The translations under genes and the position numbers were made by a program. DNA of 18,794 nt from DATAFT01 sp035544635 (GTDB taxonomy: Bacteria; Acidobacteriota; Thermoanaerobaculia; Multivoradales; Multivoraceae). The notes below the pieces were generated by a model. That model did not search any database. It was given only the letters and a program-made list of their open reading frames with translations, and was not told where the DNA came from. The stretch is taken from positions 1 through 18,794 of the forward strand of contig DATKDQ010000249.1 of assembly GCA_035544635.1 (NCBI GenBank), given 5' to 3'. Positions 7,417-13,306 of this stretch are shown piece after piece; positions within the stretch are counted from its first letter, which is position 1, and each line of letters opens with the position of its first letter.

Positions 7417-7452
7417 CCGAGACCGAGCCGAGCCCTCCGCTCGCCAGCCCCG

Positions 7453-8244
7453 CTACAGCTCCATCCCCGGAGGGTCGAAACGCCCGTCGATCGCGGTCCA
7501 GCCGCCGTCGACGAAGAGCACCGCGCCGGTGACGTAGCTCGCCGCGTCCGAGAGCAGAAACACGATGGGACCGGCGATCTCGCGCGGAGTCGCCCAGCGC
7601 CCGAGCGCGTTCCTGCGCGCGTAGGCGTCGTACCACGAGGGCTGCGCCCGAATGGGAGCGGTGAGCGGCGTCTCCACCACGCCGGGCGCGACCGCGTTGA
7701 CCCGCACGCCGCGCGCGCCCAGCTCGGCTGCCAGCGCCCGCACCAGCTGCACCAGTCCGGCCTTGGTCGCGGCGTAGATCCCCTGACCCGGCTCCACCAC
7801 CTGCGAGCGGATCGAGGAGAGAACGACGATCGAGCCGTGCCCGCGCGCGCCCATCGAGCGCGCAGCGGCGCGCAGCACCCGGAACGTCCCCTTGAGGTTG
7901 AGATCGACGACGCGGTCGACTTCGTCGTCCGAGAGCGCCGCGATCGGCTTGCGCACGTTGATGGCGGGCGTGCACACCAGGCCGTCCAGGCCGCCGTTCT
8001 CGGCGTCCAACTCGGCCAGCGCGGCGTCGGGCGACGCCGGGTCGTCGAGGTCGATGGCGGCGGCGGCGGCGGCGCCGCCGGCACAGGCGATGGCCCGGGC
8101 GATCGCCTGCGCAGCCGCAGCGTCGAGATCGAGGCAGATGACGCGCGCGCCCTGCTCGGCGCAGGCGAGCGCGGCCGCGGCGCCGATGCCGGAGCCGGCG
8201 CCGACGACCGCTATGGTTCGACCGTCCAGCCGGAACAGGCTCAC
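7453..8244 (-). CDS. SDR family NAD(P)-dependent oxidoreductase
   Basis: This 263-residue short-chain dehydrogenase has the nucleotide-binding TGxxxGIG motif as GAGSGIG (15-21). An acidic residue after strand 2 (CLDLD, about 38-41) points to NAD rather than NADP. The catalytic set is Asn116 (DLNLKG), Ser144, Tyr157 and Lys161 (YAATK). The C-terminal GRWATPREIAGPIVFLLSD...GAVLFVDGGW is typical. The usual NNAG is replaced by CTPA (91-94), a modest deviation. Start GTG overlaps the TerB-like gene stop as GTGA, so translation is probably coupled. A run of Ala codons (57-63) gives a local low-complexity patch. The substrate is not predictable. Confidence 0.92.
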   Translation of the reverse strand: MSLFRLDGRTIAVVGAGSGIGAAAALACAEQGARVICLDLDAAAAQAIARAIACAGGAAAAAAIDLDDPASPDAALAELDAENGGLDGLVCTPAINVRKPIAALSDDEVDRVVDLNLKGTFRVLRAAARSMGARGHGSIVVLSSIRSQVVEPGQGIYAATKAGLVQLVRALAAELGARGVRVNAVAPGVVETPLTAPIRAQPSWYDAYARRNALGRWATPREIAGPIVFLLSDAASYVTGAVLFVDGGWTAIDGRFDPPGMEL

Positions 8245-8807
8245 TCCTTGAAGGCGTCCTCGAGCTCCTCGAGGACGTTCCGCTCGGTGCCCCAGATGCT
8301 GCCGATGCCGAGAATGCCTCCGGCCGCCCGCGCCACCGCCTTGGCCCGATCGAGGACCTCGACTCGCAGAGCGAGCAGCGAGCCCTCGCTCACCGCCCCG
8401 CGGAGAGCGCGCACGTAGTCCTTCCAGGCCTGGAAGAGCTTGGGATCGGGCTCGCGGTCGATCCAGCTCAGGAGCATCTCGTAGCCCGTCGAGCCGGGCT
8501 CGACGCCCGCCTTGCGGGCCGCCTCGAGCAGGGCGTCGTGCTCGCGTGGCTGCACCTTCCCATCGGCCCACGCCACCTGCAGCAGCGGGATGAGCCCGAG
8601 CGCGGCCAGGCTCTCGGCGTCGAGACCGAGCGCCACCAGCTCGTCCAGCAGCGCCTCGTTGTGGATCCCGGAGACGGTGATGAGCTGCTCGCGTCGTCCC
8701 GCGGCGTCGGTCTTCTGCCGGAGCTTCTCGAGGAGCTCGCGGTTGTGCTTGGCGAAGAACGACTCCTCGAGGCCCTTTCTTCTCTGCTCCAGAATTCGAT
8801 CGCTCAC
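8241..8807 (-). CDS. TerB-like domain protein
   Basis: This 188-residue soluble helical protein resembles the TerB/tellurite-resistance-like family, mainly in the helix turn VAWADGKVQPREHDALLEAARKAGV (78-102), where an ADG acidic loop is typical. A C-terminal GGILGIGSIWGTERNVLEEL segment is also seen in unnamed TerB-like proteins. The N-terminal 40 residues are charged and probably coiled (LEESFFAKHNRELLEKLRQK). The start GTG is set by AGGAGGT at 8811-8817. The stop overlaps the SDR start. A role in tellurite resistance is not implied; there are no other ter genes here. Confidence 0.7.
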   Translation of the reverse strand: MSDRILEQRRKGLEESFFAKHNRELLEKLRQKTDAAGRREQLITVSGIHNEALLDELVALGLDAESLAALGLIPLLQVAWADGKVQPREHDALLEAARKAGVEPGSTGYEMLLSWIDREPDPKLFQAWKDYVRALRGAVSEGSLLALRVEVLDRAKAVARAAGGILGIGSIWGTERNVLEELEDAFKE

Positions 8808-8836
8808 CCTACCTCCTCGCGCCAGGTACTGCCCGA

Positions 8837-8842
8837 ATGATA
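8837..8842 (-). promoter_or_regulatory. Candidate -10 for the TerB-like/SDR pair
   Basis: TATCAT on the minus strand lies about 30 nt before the GTG start at 8807. No good -35 is seen at the right distance (TTCGAG 16 nt upstream is weak). It is one of the few AT-rich hexamers in this spacer. Confidence 0.2.
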
Positions 8843-8893
8843 TCGGACGGCCAGGCTCCTCGAACCGGCCGCCGGGGACAAGGACGCCCGGGA

Positions 8894-8911
8894 ATATAGG
8901 GGATATAGTGG
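8894..8911 (+). repeat. Tandem 9-bp repeat upstream of the DinB-like gene
   Basis: ATATAGGGG and ATATAGTGG stand directly head to tail, differing at one base, about 29 nt before the DinB-like ATG. Each copy contains a -10-like TATAGG or TATAGT. It may be the promoter core or a two-copy regulator site. It is the most AT-rich patch of the 8808-8939 divergent spacer. Confidence 0.4.
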
Positions 8912-8939
8912 AGCGTCCCCAAACTCATTGGAGGTAATC

Positions 8940-9479
8940 ATGCCGATGCGATTGCGGTTGGTCTGCGCCTCGATTCTGCTCGCCGGGCTCGCCTCCTCAC
9001 CGCTCTGCGCCCAGGCGGACGCTCCCACCGGCTACCGGGCCGACCTCCTGCGCGATATCACCGGGATCGAGGAGAAGATAGTCGGCCTCGCCAAGGCCAT
9101 CCCCGCCGACCAGTACGGCTGGCGGCCGAGCGAAGGCGTGCGGTCGATCAGCGAGGCGATGATGCACCTGGCGGCTGCCAACTACTTCTTCCCCACCCTG
9201 TTCGGCACCGCGGTCCCGAGCGGCGTCGACATGTCTGGCCTCGAGAAGATCACCGACCAGGAGCAGGTGGTCGCCACGCTCGAGTCCTCGTTCGAGCACC
9301 TGCGGACGCTGGTGCGGAGCACGCCGGAGGACAAGCTCGACGACGCGATCAAGCTGTTCGGCCAGGACGCCACGGTCGCCGGTGGGCTCCACTTCGCGGT
9401 GTCGCACGGCCACGAGCACCTCGGTCAGCTGATCGCGTATGCGCGCTCGATCGGCGTGACGCCGCCCTGGTCCGAGTAG
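8940..9479 (+). CDS. Exported DinB-like (DUF664-type) putative metalloprotein
   Basis: This 179-residue protein has a Sec signal peptide: MPMRLR, a hydrophobic core (VCASILLAGLASS), and likely cleavage after the AQA at residues 24-26. The mature part is a four-helix bundle of the DinB/YfiT-like superfamily. WRPSEGVRSISEAMMHLAAANYFF carries His76, and VSHGHEHLGQLIAYAR carries His156 and His160, the usual H...HxxxH metal triad. DinB-fold proteins often act as thiol-dependent transferases or hydrolases; an exported member is probably periplasmic with unknown substrate. ATG 8940 is preceded by GGAGG (8930-8934) at 5 nt. An in-frame TTG at 8928 is rejected because it lies on the SD. The gene is divergent to the TerB-like gene and 195 nt from the next plus-strand gene. 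Confidence 0.85.
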   Translation: MPMRLRLVCASILLAGLASSPLCAQADAPTGYRADLLRDITGIEEKIVGLAKAIPADQYGWRPSEGVRSISEAMMHLAAANYFFPTLFGTAVPSGVDMSGLEKITDQEQVVATLESSFEHLRTLVRSTPEDKLDDAIKLFGQDATVAGGLHFAVSHGHEHLGQLIAYARSIGVTPPWSE

Positions 9480-9517
9480 CGGACCAAGTCGCGGATCGCA
9501 GCCTGCGGCTCTCTGAT

Positions 9518-9554
9518 CCCGGGCTCGTTTGACCCGGGCCGGCCTCCTCGGCCC
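9518..9554 (+). terminator. Two GC-rich hairpins after the DinB-like gene
   Basis: CCCGGG at 9518-9523 pairs with CCCGGG at 9533-9538 (9-nt loop). The alternative GGGCCG at 9536-9541 pairs with CGGCCC at 9549-9554 (7-nt loop); the two share bases. No T-tract follows, so an intrinsic terminator is uncertain. The rest of the 9480-9674 spacer shows no FMN riboswitch that I can recognise. Confidence 0.3.
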
Positions 9555-9647
9555 CGTCCCGTCGGGCATTCGGGCAGCGGGCAGGAGCTCGTCTCCGCGC
9601 CGCCGCCCGTTCTCGCCGACTCGCTCCCGCCACAGTCCCCGCTGGCC

Positions 9648-9663
9648 GACTTGACCGTAAGTC
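9648..9663 (+). promoter_or_regulatory. Palindrome over candidate -35: possible TetR-type operator
   Basis: GACTT-gaccgt-AAGTC is a perfect 5-bp inverted repeat with 6-nt centre, 16 bp overall, the size of many TetR-family operators. It covers the TTGACC (9651-9656) candidate -35 just upstream of the gene encoding its own TetR domain. The short arms make chance occurrence possible. Confidence 0.35.
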
Positions 9664-9679
9664 TGCTCTAGAACATGAT
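9651..9679 (+). promoter_or_regulatory. Candidate promoter of the TetR-RibBA gene
   Basis: TTGACC (9651-9656, five of six consensus bases) and CATGAT (9674-9679, four of six) are separated by 17 nt. A start about 7 nt after the -10 falls at or beside the ATG at 9687, which would give a leaderless transcript. Neither ATG here (9675, 9687) has an SD. This is consensus matching only. Confidence 0.3.
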
Positions 9680-11627
9680 TACGACTATGAGCACGACGCC
9701 GATCCCCCGCGCCGCCGCCAGCGAGGTCCGCCGCCGCAAGATCCTCGACGCAGCGCTGCGCTGTTTCAGCCGATCGGGCCTGGCCGAGACCAAGATGGGC
9801 GACATCTGCGCCCAGGCCGGGGTCTCGACCGGAAGCGTCTACCACCACTTCGCGGGCAAGGACCAGCTCGCGGCAGCGCTCTACATCGAAGGCCTGCGCG
9901 ACTACCAGCGCGGCTTCCTCGCCGAGCTGCGGCGCCATTCGACCGCCGAGCGCGGGATCCGGGCGATCGTCGCGCACCACATCGACTGGGTCGTGCGCCA
10001 CCCGGACTGGGCCCGCTTCCTGTCGCAGCACCGGCAGGCGGACTTCCTGTCGAGCCCCGTGCCGCACGACTCCTCGCCGACCGAAGCGCGGACGGCCGCG
10101 GAGCCACCCGGTCGGGAGAACCTCGCCGCGTCGCGCGACGTGATCGAGAACCTGAACGAGGCGTTTCGCTCCGAGGTCGCGGCCTGGCTCCTCCCGTTCA
10201 TCGAGCGCGGCGAGGTGGCGCGCCTCCCCCGCGAGCTCTTCGCGCCCGTGGTGATGGGACCGACGCTCGAGTACATGACGCGCTGGCTCGCGACCAGCGG
10301 CGAGGACGATCCTCGCCGAGCCACTGAAGTGCTGGCGACGGCGGCCTGGAACGCCCTGCGCGTGCGCCGCGCCGAGATGCCGCCCGCGCCGAAGCGCGCG
10401 CGTTCAGGCGGCGAACATCCACTGGCATCGGTCGAGGAGGCGATCGAGGCGATCGCCGCGGGCCGGATGGTGATCGTGGTCGACGCCGCGGACCGCGAGG
10501 ACGAGGGCGACTTCATCTGCGCCGCCGAGAAGGTGACCCCCGAGATCGTCCACTTCATGACCCGCCAGGGCGGCGGCCTGTTCTGCATGCCGGTGCTCCC
10601 GAGCCTGGCGCAGGAGAAGGGCTTCTCGATGATGGTCGAGCACAACACGACGCCGACCGGGACTCCGTTCACGATCCCGGTCGACCACCGCACCTGCCAC
10701 ACCGGAATCAGCGCCGCCGAGCGCGCTCGCACCGTGCAGGCCGTTCTCGACCCGAGCTCGAGACCCGAGGACTTTCGCACGCCCGGACACCTCTTCGTGC
10801 TGGTGGCCAAGGAGGGCGGCGTGCTGCGCCGTGCCGGCCACACCGAGGCGACGGTCGACCTCGCGCGCCTCGCCGGGCTCACGCCGGCCGGCGTCCTGTG
10901 CGAGATCTGCAGCCGGGAGGGCCACGGCATGGCAGGCGCCGAGGAGCTGCAGGCGATCGCCCAGGAGTTCCAGATGCCGATCGTGTCGATCGAGGACGTC
11001 ATCCGCTATCGCCGCGAGCGCGAGCAGCTGGTGCACCGCGTCCCGGGAGCCGACGCCGAGCTGCCGACCCACTACGGCGCGGGCCGCGTCATCGGCTACC
11101 GGGTCGACCACGAGAACCAGGAGCCGGTCGCGCTCGTGTTCGGCGATCCCACCGCCGTCGAGGCGCCGCTGGTGCGCATGCACTCCTCCTGCCTCACCGG
11201 CGACCTCATCAACTCGCTGCGCTGCGACTGCGGCGATCAGCTCCAGATCGCGCTCGCGCGGATCGGAGAGGAGCGCGCGGGCGTGCTGGTGTATCTGCCG
11301 CAGGAGGGACGCGGCATCGGCCTGATCGAGAAGCTCCGCGCCTACCAGCTCCAGGACGAGGGGCTCGATACGGTCGAGGCCAACGAGGCGCTCGGCTATC
11401 GCGCCGACCCGCGCGACTACATGGTCGGGCTGCAGATCCTGCGCGACCTCGGGCTGCGCCGCATCCGCCTCCTCACCAACAATCCCAAGAAAGTCGACGC
11501 CTTCGTCTACTCCTCGATCGGCATCGAGGTGGTGGACCAGGTGCCGCTACTGGCTCCGCCGGAGCCGGCGCGCGAGCGCTACCTGGCCACCAAGCGCGAC
11601 AAGATGGGGCACCACCTCCCGGCGTGA
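9675..11627 (+). CDS. TetR regulator fused to RibB and RibA (bifunctional riboflavin biosynthesis enzyme)
   Basis: One uninterrupted 650-residue frame carries three domains. Residues 1-232 are a complete TetR-family regulator: the DNA-binding part RRRKILDAALRCFSRSGLAE...ICAQAGVSTGSVYHHFAGKD (19-63), then a helical ligand/dimer domain to ALRVRRAE. After a short linker with PKRARSGG, residues 250-446 are 3,4-dihydroxy-2-butanone-4-phosphate synthase (RibB): GRMVIVVDAADREDEGDF with the metal-site acidic loop, TGISAAERARTV, RRAGHTEATVDLARLAG, GVLCEI. Residues about 467-650 are GTP cyclohydrolase II (RibA): zinc ligands in SSCLTGD...LRCDCG (Cys506, 517, 519), LPQEGRGIGL, KLRAYQLQDEG, TVEAN, LLTNNPKKV. 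Both enzymes feed riboflavin, hence FMN/FAD. An in-frame ATG at 10377 (residue 235) could make RibBA alone but has no SD. The alternative start ATG 9687 removes four residues. A TetR-RibBA architecture is not one I know. Confidence 0.93.
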   Translation: MITTMSTTPIPRAAASEVRRRKILDAALRCFSRSGLAETKMGDICAQAGVSTGSVYHHFAGKDQLAAALYIEGLRDYQRGFLAELRRHSTAERGIRAIVAHHIDWVVRHPDWARFLSQHRQADFLSSPVPHDSSPTEARTAAEPPGRENLAASRDVIENLNEAFRSEVAAWLLPFIERGEVARLPRELFAPVVMGPTLEYMTRWLATSGEDDPRRATEVLATAAWNALRVRRAEMPPAPKRARSGGEHPLASVEEAIEAIAAGRMVIVVDAADREDEGDFICAAEKVTPEIVHFMTRQGGGLFCMPVLPSLAQEKGFSMMVEHNTTPTGTPFTIPVDHRTCHTGISAAERARTVQAVLDPSSRPEDFRTPGHLFVLVAKEGGVLRRAGHTEATVDLARLAGLTPAGVLCEICSREGHGMAGAEELQAIAQEFQMPIVSIEDVIRYRREREQLVHRVPGADAELPTHYGAGRVIGYRVDHENQEPVALVFGDPTAVEAPLVRMHSSCLTGDLINSLRCDCGDQLQIALARIGEERAGVLVYLPQEGRGIGLIEKLRAYQLQDEGLDTVEANEALGYRADPRDYMVGLQILRDLGLRRIRLLTNNPKKVDAFVYSSIGIEVVDQVPLLAPPEPARERYLATKRDKMGHHLPA

Positions 11628-11685
11628 CGGAATCCGGCGATAGGCTAGAGGAGTGCGTCCGAGTAACTGCGTCCCATCCGTGCGG

Positions 11686-11716
11686 GGCGCGAAGCGCCAG
11701 CGCCGTCCTCGGCGCC
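11686..11716 (+). other. Overlapping GC hairpins in the spacer before the persulfide dioxygenase gene
   Basis: GGCGC (11686-11690) can pair with GCGCC (11694-11698) over a GAA loop. The same GCGCC can instead pair with GGCGC at 11711-11715, and CGCC (11701-11704) pairs with GGCG (11711-11714). They are mutually exclusive. No T-tract follows. This may be the end structure of the RibBA transcript or part of a leader; high GC makes such pairings common. Confidence 0.25.
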
Positions 11717-11733
11717 AAAGTCATCTGGCCGGA

Positions 11734-11757
11734 GGAACGTGCTACCCAGCACGTTCC
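11734..11757 (+). promoter_or_regulatory. Perfect 10-bp hairpin/inverted repeat directly before the SD
   Basis: GGAACGTGCT and AGCACGTTCC are exact reverse complements around a 4-nt ACCC loop. The 3' arm ends one base before the GGAGG (11758-11762) that serves the TTG start at 11770. It could be an operator for a sulfide/persulfide-responsive repressor, or an RNA stem affecting ribosome access or mRNA stability. With no T-run it is a poor intrinsic terminator for the upstream gene. Confidence 0.6.
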
Positions 11758-11769
11758 GGAGGCTAGGCC

Positions 11770-12819
11770 TTGATCTTCCGCCAGCTCTTCGACCCGGTCT
11801 CCAGCACCTACACCTACCTGATCGGGAGCCGGCGCGGCGGCGAGGCGCTGATCATCGACCCGGTGCTCGATCGCGTCGACCGCTACCTTCAGCTCATCCG
11901 CGAGCTCGAGCTCGAGCTGGTCAAGGCGATCGACACCCACGTCCACGCCGACCACGTCAGCGGCCTCCCCGCCCTGCGCGACCGCACGCTCTGCGTCACG
12001 GTCATGGGCGCCGAGAGCGGCGTCGACGTGGTGTCGATGCGCGTCGCCGAGGGTGACCGCGTCGAGATCGAGGGCGGCGTCGCGCTCGACCCGATCTACA
12101 CGCCGGGCCACACCTCCGAGTCGTACAGCTTCCTCATGGGTGACCGGGTGTTCACCGGCGACACCCTCCTCATCCGCGGCACCGGTCGCACCGATTTCCA
12201 GAACGGCGACCCGCGGGCGCAGTATGAGTCGCTGTTCGGAAAGCTCCTCAGGCTCCCCGAGCAGACGCTGGTCTACCCCGCCCACGACTACAAGGGCGAC
12301 ACGGTGTCGACCATCGGCGAGGAGAAGCGCTGCAACCCGCGCCTCCAGGTGCGCTCGGTCGACGAGTACGTCGAGATCATGAGCAACCTGAAGCTCGACA
12401 ACCCCAAGATGATGGACGTCGCCATCCCGGCCAACCTCAAGCTGGGCATGGCGCAGGACGCGATCGACGCTGAGGGCTGGTCGGTGGGAGCCGACGATCT
12501 GCTGCGCTCGATCGAGAGCGGCGACGCACCGCTCCTGGTGGATCTTCGCGAGCGCGGTGAGCGGGCGCGCCGCGGCGTCATCCCGGGCTCGGTGCACGCG
12601 CCCTACGGCGACACCGCCGAGAACGTGCGACCCGGCGGACTGCTCTTCGAGCTGGCGAGGAGCAGCCGCAGGCCGCTCGTCTTCTACTGCGCGTTCGGCG
12701 AACGGTCCGCGATGGCGCTGGAGATGGCGAGACAGGCCGGCATCGAGGACGCGCGGCACCTCAAGGGCGGTCTCGACGCCTGGCGCGCCGCCGGCGGCGA
12801 GATCGAGACTGAGGCCTAG
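11770..12819 (+). CDS. Persulfide dioxygenase (ETHE1-like)-rhodanese fusion
   Basis: This is a 349-residue two-domain sulfur enzyme. Residues 1-235 form a metallo-beta-lactamase-fold ETHE1-type persulfide dioxygenase, which oxidises glutathione persulfide to sulfite. Visible are THVHADHVSG (His57, His59, Asp61, His62), TPGHTSES (His114), GDTLLIRGTGRTDFQNGDP (Asp131, Arg140) and VYPAHDYKG (His172), so the mononuclear iron ligands and glutathione-site Arg are present. Residues about 240-345 are a rhodanese domain with active loop CAFGERS (Cys307) and LKGGLDAWRAAGG. This order is known from bacterial PDO-rhodanese (PRF) proteins. The start is TTG, chosen because GGAGG lies 7 nt before it and it gives the family N-terminus MIFRQLFDPVSSTYTYLIG. 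A strong hairpin precedes the SD. It lies 142 nt after the riboflavin gene. Confidence 0.94.
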   Translation: MIFRQLFDPVSSTYTYLIGSRRGGEALIIDPVLDRVDRYLQLIRELELELVKAIDTHVHADHVSGLPALRDRTLCVTVMGAESGVDVVSMRVAEGDRVEIEGGVALDPIYTPGHTSESYSFLMGDRVFTGDTLLIRGTGRTDFQNGDPRAQYESLFGKLLRLPEQTLVYPAHDYKGDTVSTIGEEKRCNPRLQVRSVDEYVEIMSNLKLDNPKMMDVAIPANLKLGMAQDAIDAEGWSVGADDLLRSIESGDAPLLVDLRERGERARRGVIPGSVHAPYGDTAENVRPGGLLFELARSSRRPLVFYCAFGERSAMALEMARQAGIEDARHLKGGLDAWRAAGGEIETEA

Positions 12820-12942
12820 CCCCGGAGAACGTGCCTGTGGCCCGTCCTCCGGCCCGGCCCCGCCTAAGAACTACTCGCGCGCCCGTTACACGGACGCGCT
12901 CCTAGCCGTCGGGGTCCGAAGTCCGCGCGCCCCGGTCGGCAT

Positions 12943-13164
12943 TCACTCGCGCTCCATCCGCGTGACCGTCTCCGCCGCGAGCCGATCGATCAGCTCGCGC
13001 TCGCCCTCGTCGAGATGGGCCAGATGCGCCTCGAGCGCGGTCTCGACCAGGCGATCCAGGGGCGTGCGCAGGACCATCGCCGCAGCCTGGAGCCGCGCAT
13101 GGAGATGAGGCGGGAGGCTGGTGCGCAGCCGCGGATACCGATCGGGCGCTCGCTTTCTGGCCAT
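12943..13164 (-). CDS. Small ribbon-helix-helix (CopG/Arc-like) protein
   Basis: This 73-residue protein has a basic N-terminus (MARKRAPDRYPR), a short strand LRTSLPP, then two helices (HLHARLQAAAMVLRT and LDRLVETALEAHLAHL) as in ribbon-helix-helix DNA-binding proteins, and an acidic helical tail (DEGERELIDRLAAE...). Such proteins are transcription regulators or antitoxins. No toxin gene is adjacent: upstream lies only a GNAT remnant and downstream only the 123-nt spacer 12820-12942, which holds nothing recognisable. The ATG at 13164 has no SD; translation may be leaderless or weak. Assignment rests on pattern alone. Confidence 0.6.
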   Translation of the reverse strand: MARKRAPDRYPRLRTSLPPHLHARLQAAAMVLRTPLDRLVETALEAHLAHLDEGERELIDRLAAETVTRMERE

Positions 13165-13221
13165 GGCCGAAGCTTACAGCGTGGCTCTACGCCATGCGGG
13201 ACTCGCGCCCACCTCTCACAG

Positions 13222-13305
13222 TCACTTGGTCATGAGCTGGTACCGGCCGCGCAGGCGAAAGCCCCGCCGCTCGTAGAGCCTGCGCGCCGGGTCGTTGGGA
13301 ATCGC
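13222..13305 (-). pseudogene. C-terminal remnant of a GNAT acetyltransferase gene
   Basis: On the minus strand 28 codons end in TGA and read IAIPNDPARRLYERRGF then RLRGRYQLMTK. This is the typical last helix and strand of GNAT acetyltransferases (NxxARRLYExxGF). Upstream of this point the minus strand is antisense to the amidohydrolase coding region and the resemblance stops, so no acetyl-CoA motif A exists. It appears to be the tail left when a rearrangement replaced the rest of the gene. The breakpoint coincides with the start codon region of the amidohydrolase (TTG 13295/ATG 13307). The amidohydrolase may use remnant sequence as its upstream region. Confidence 0.6.
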
Positions 13306-13306
13306 G

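Noticed and set aside
8928..8939. TTG start for the DinB-like protein
   Set aside because: The codon lies on the GGAGG that serves ATG 8940, and the shorter start gives a proper signal peptide.
9480..9674. FMN riboswitch before the riboflavin gene
   Set aside because: I do not recognise the conserved RFN blocks in the spacer. A covariance search would be decisive, but nothing visible supports it.
11739..11769. GTG at 11739 after GGAGGA as a leader-peptide start in the persulfide dioxygenase spacer
   Set aside because: The start codon lies inside the 10-bp stem and the frame then runs as a shadow through the dioxygenase gene without a nearby stop, so it does not look like a leader.
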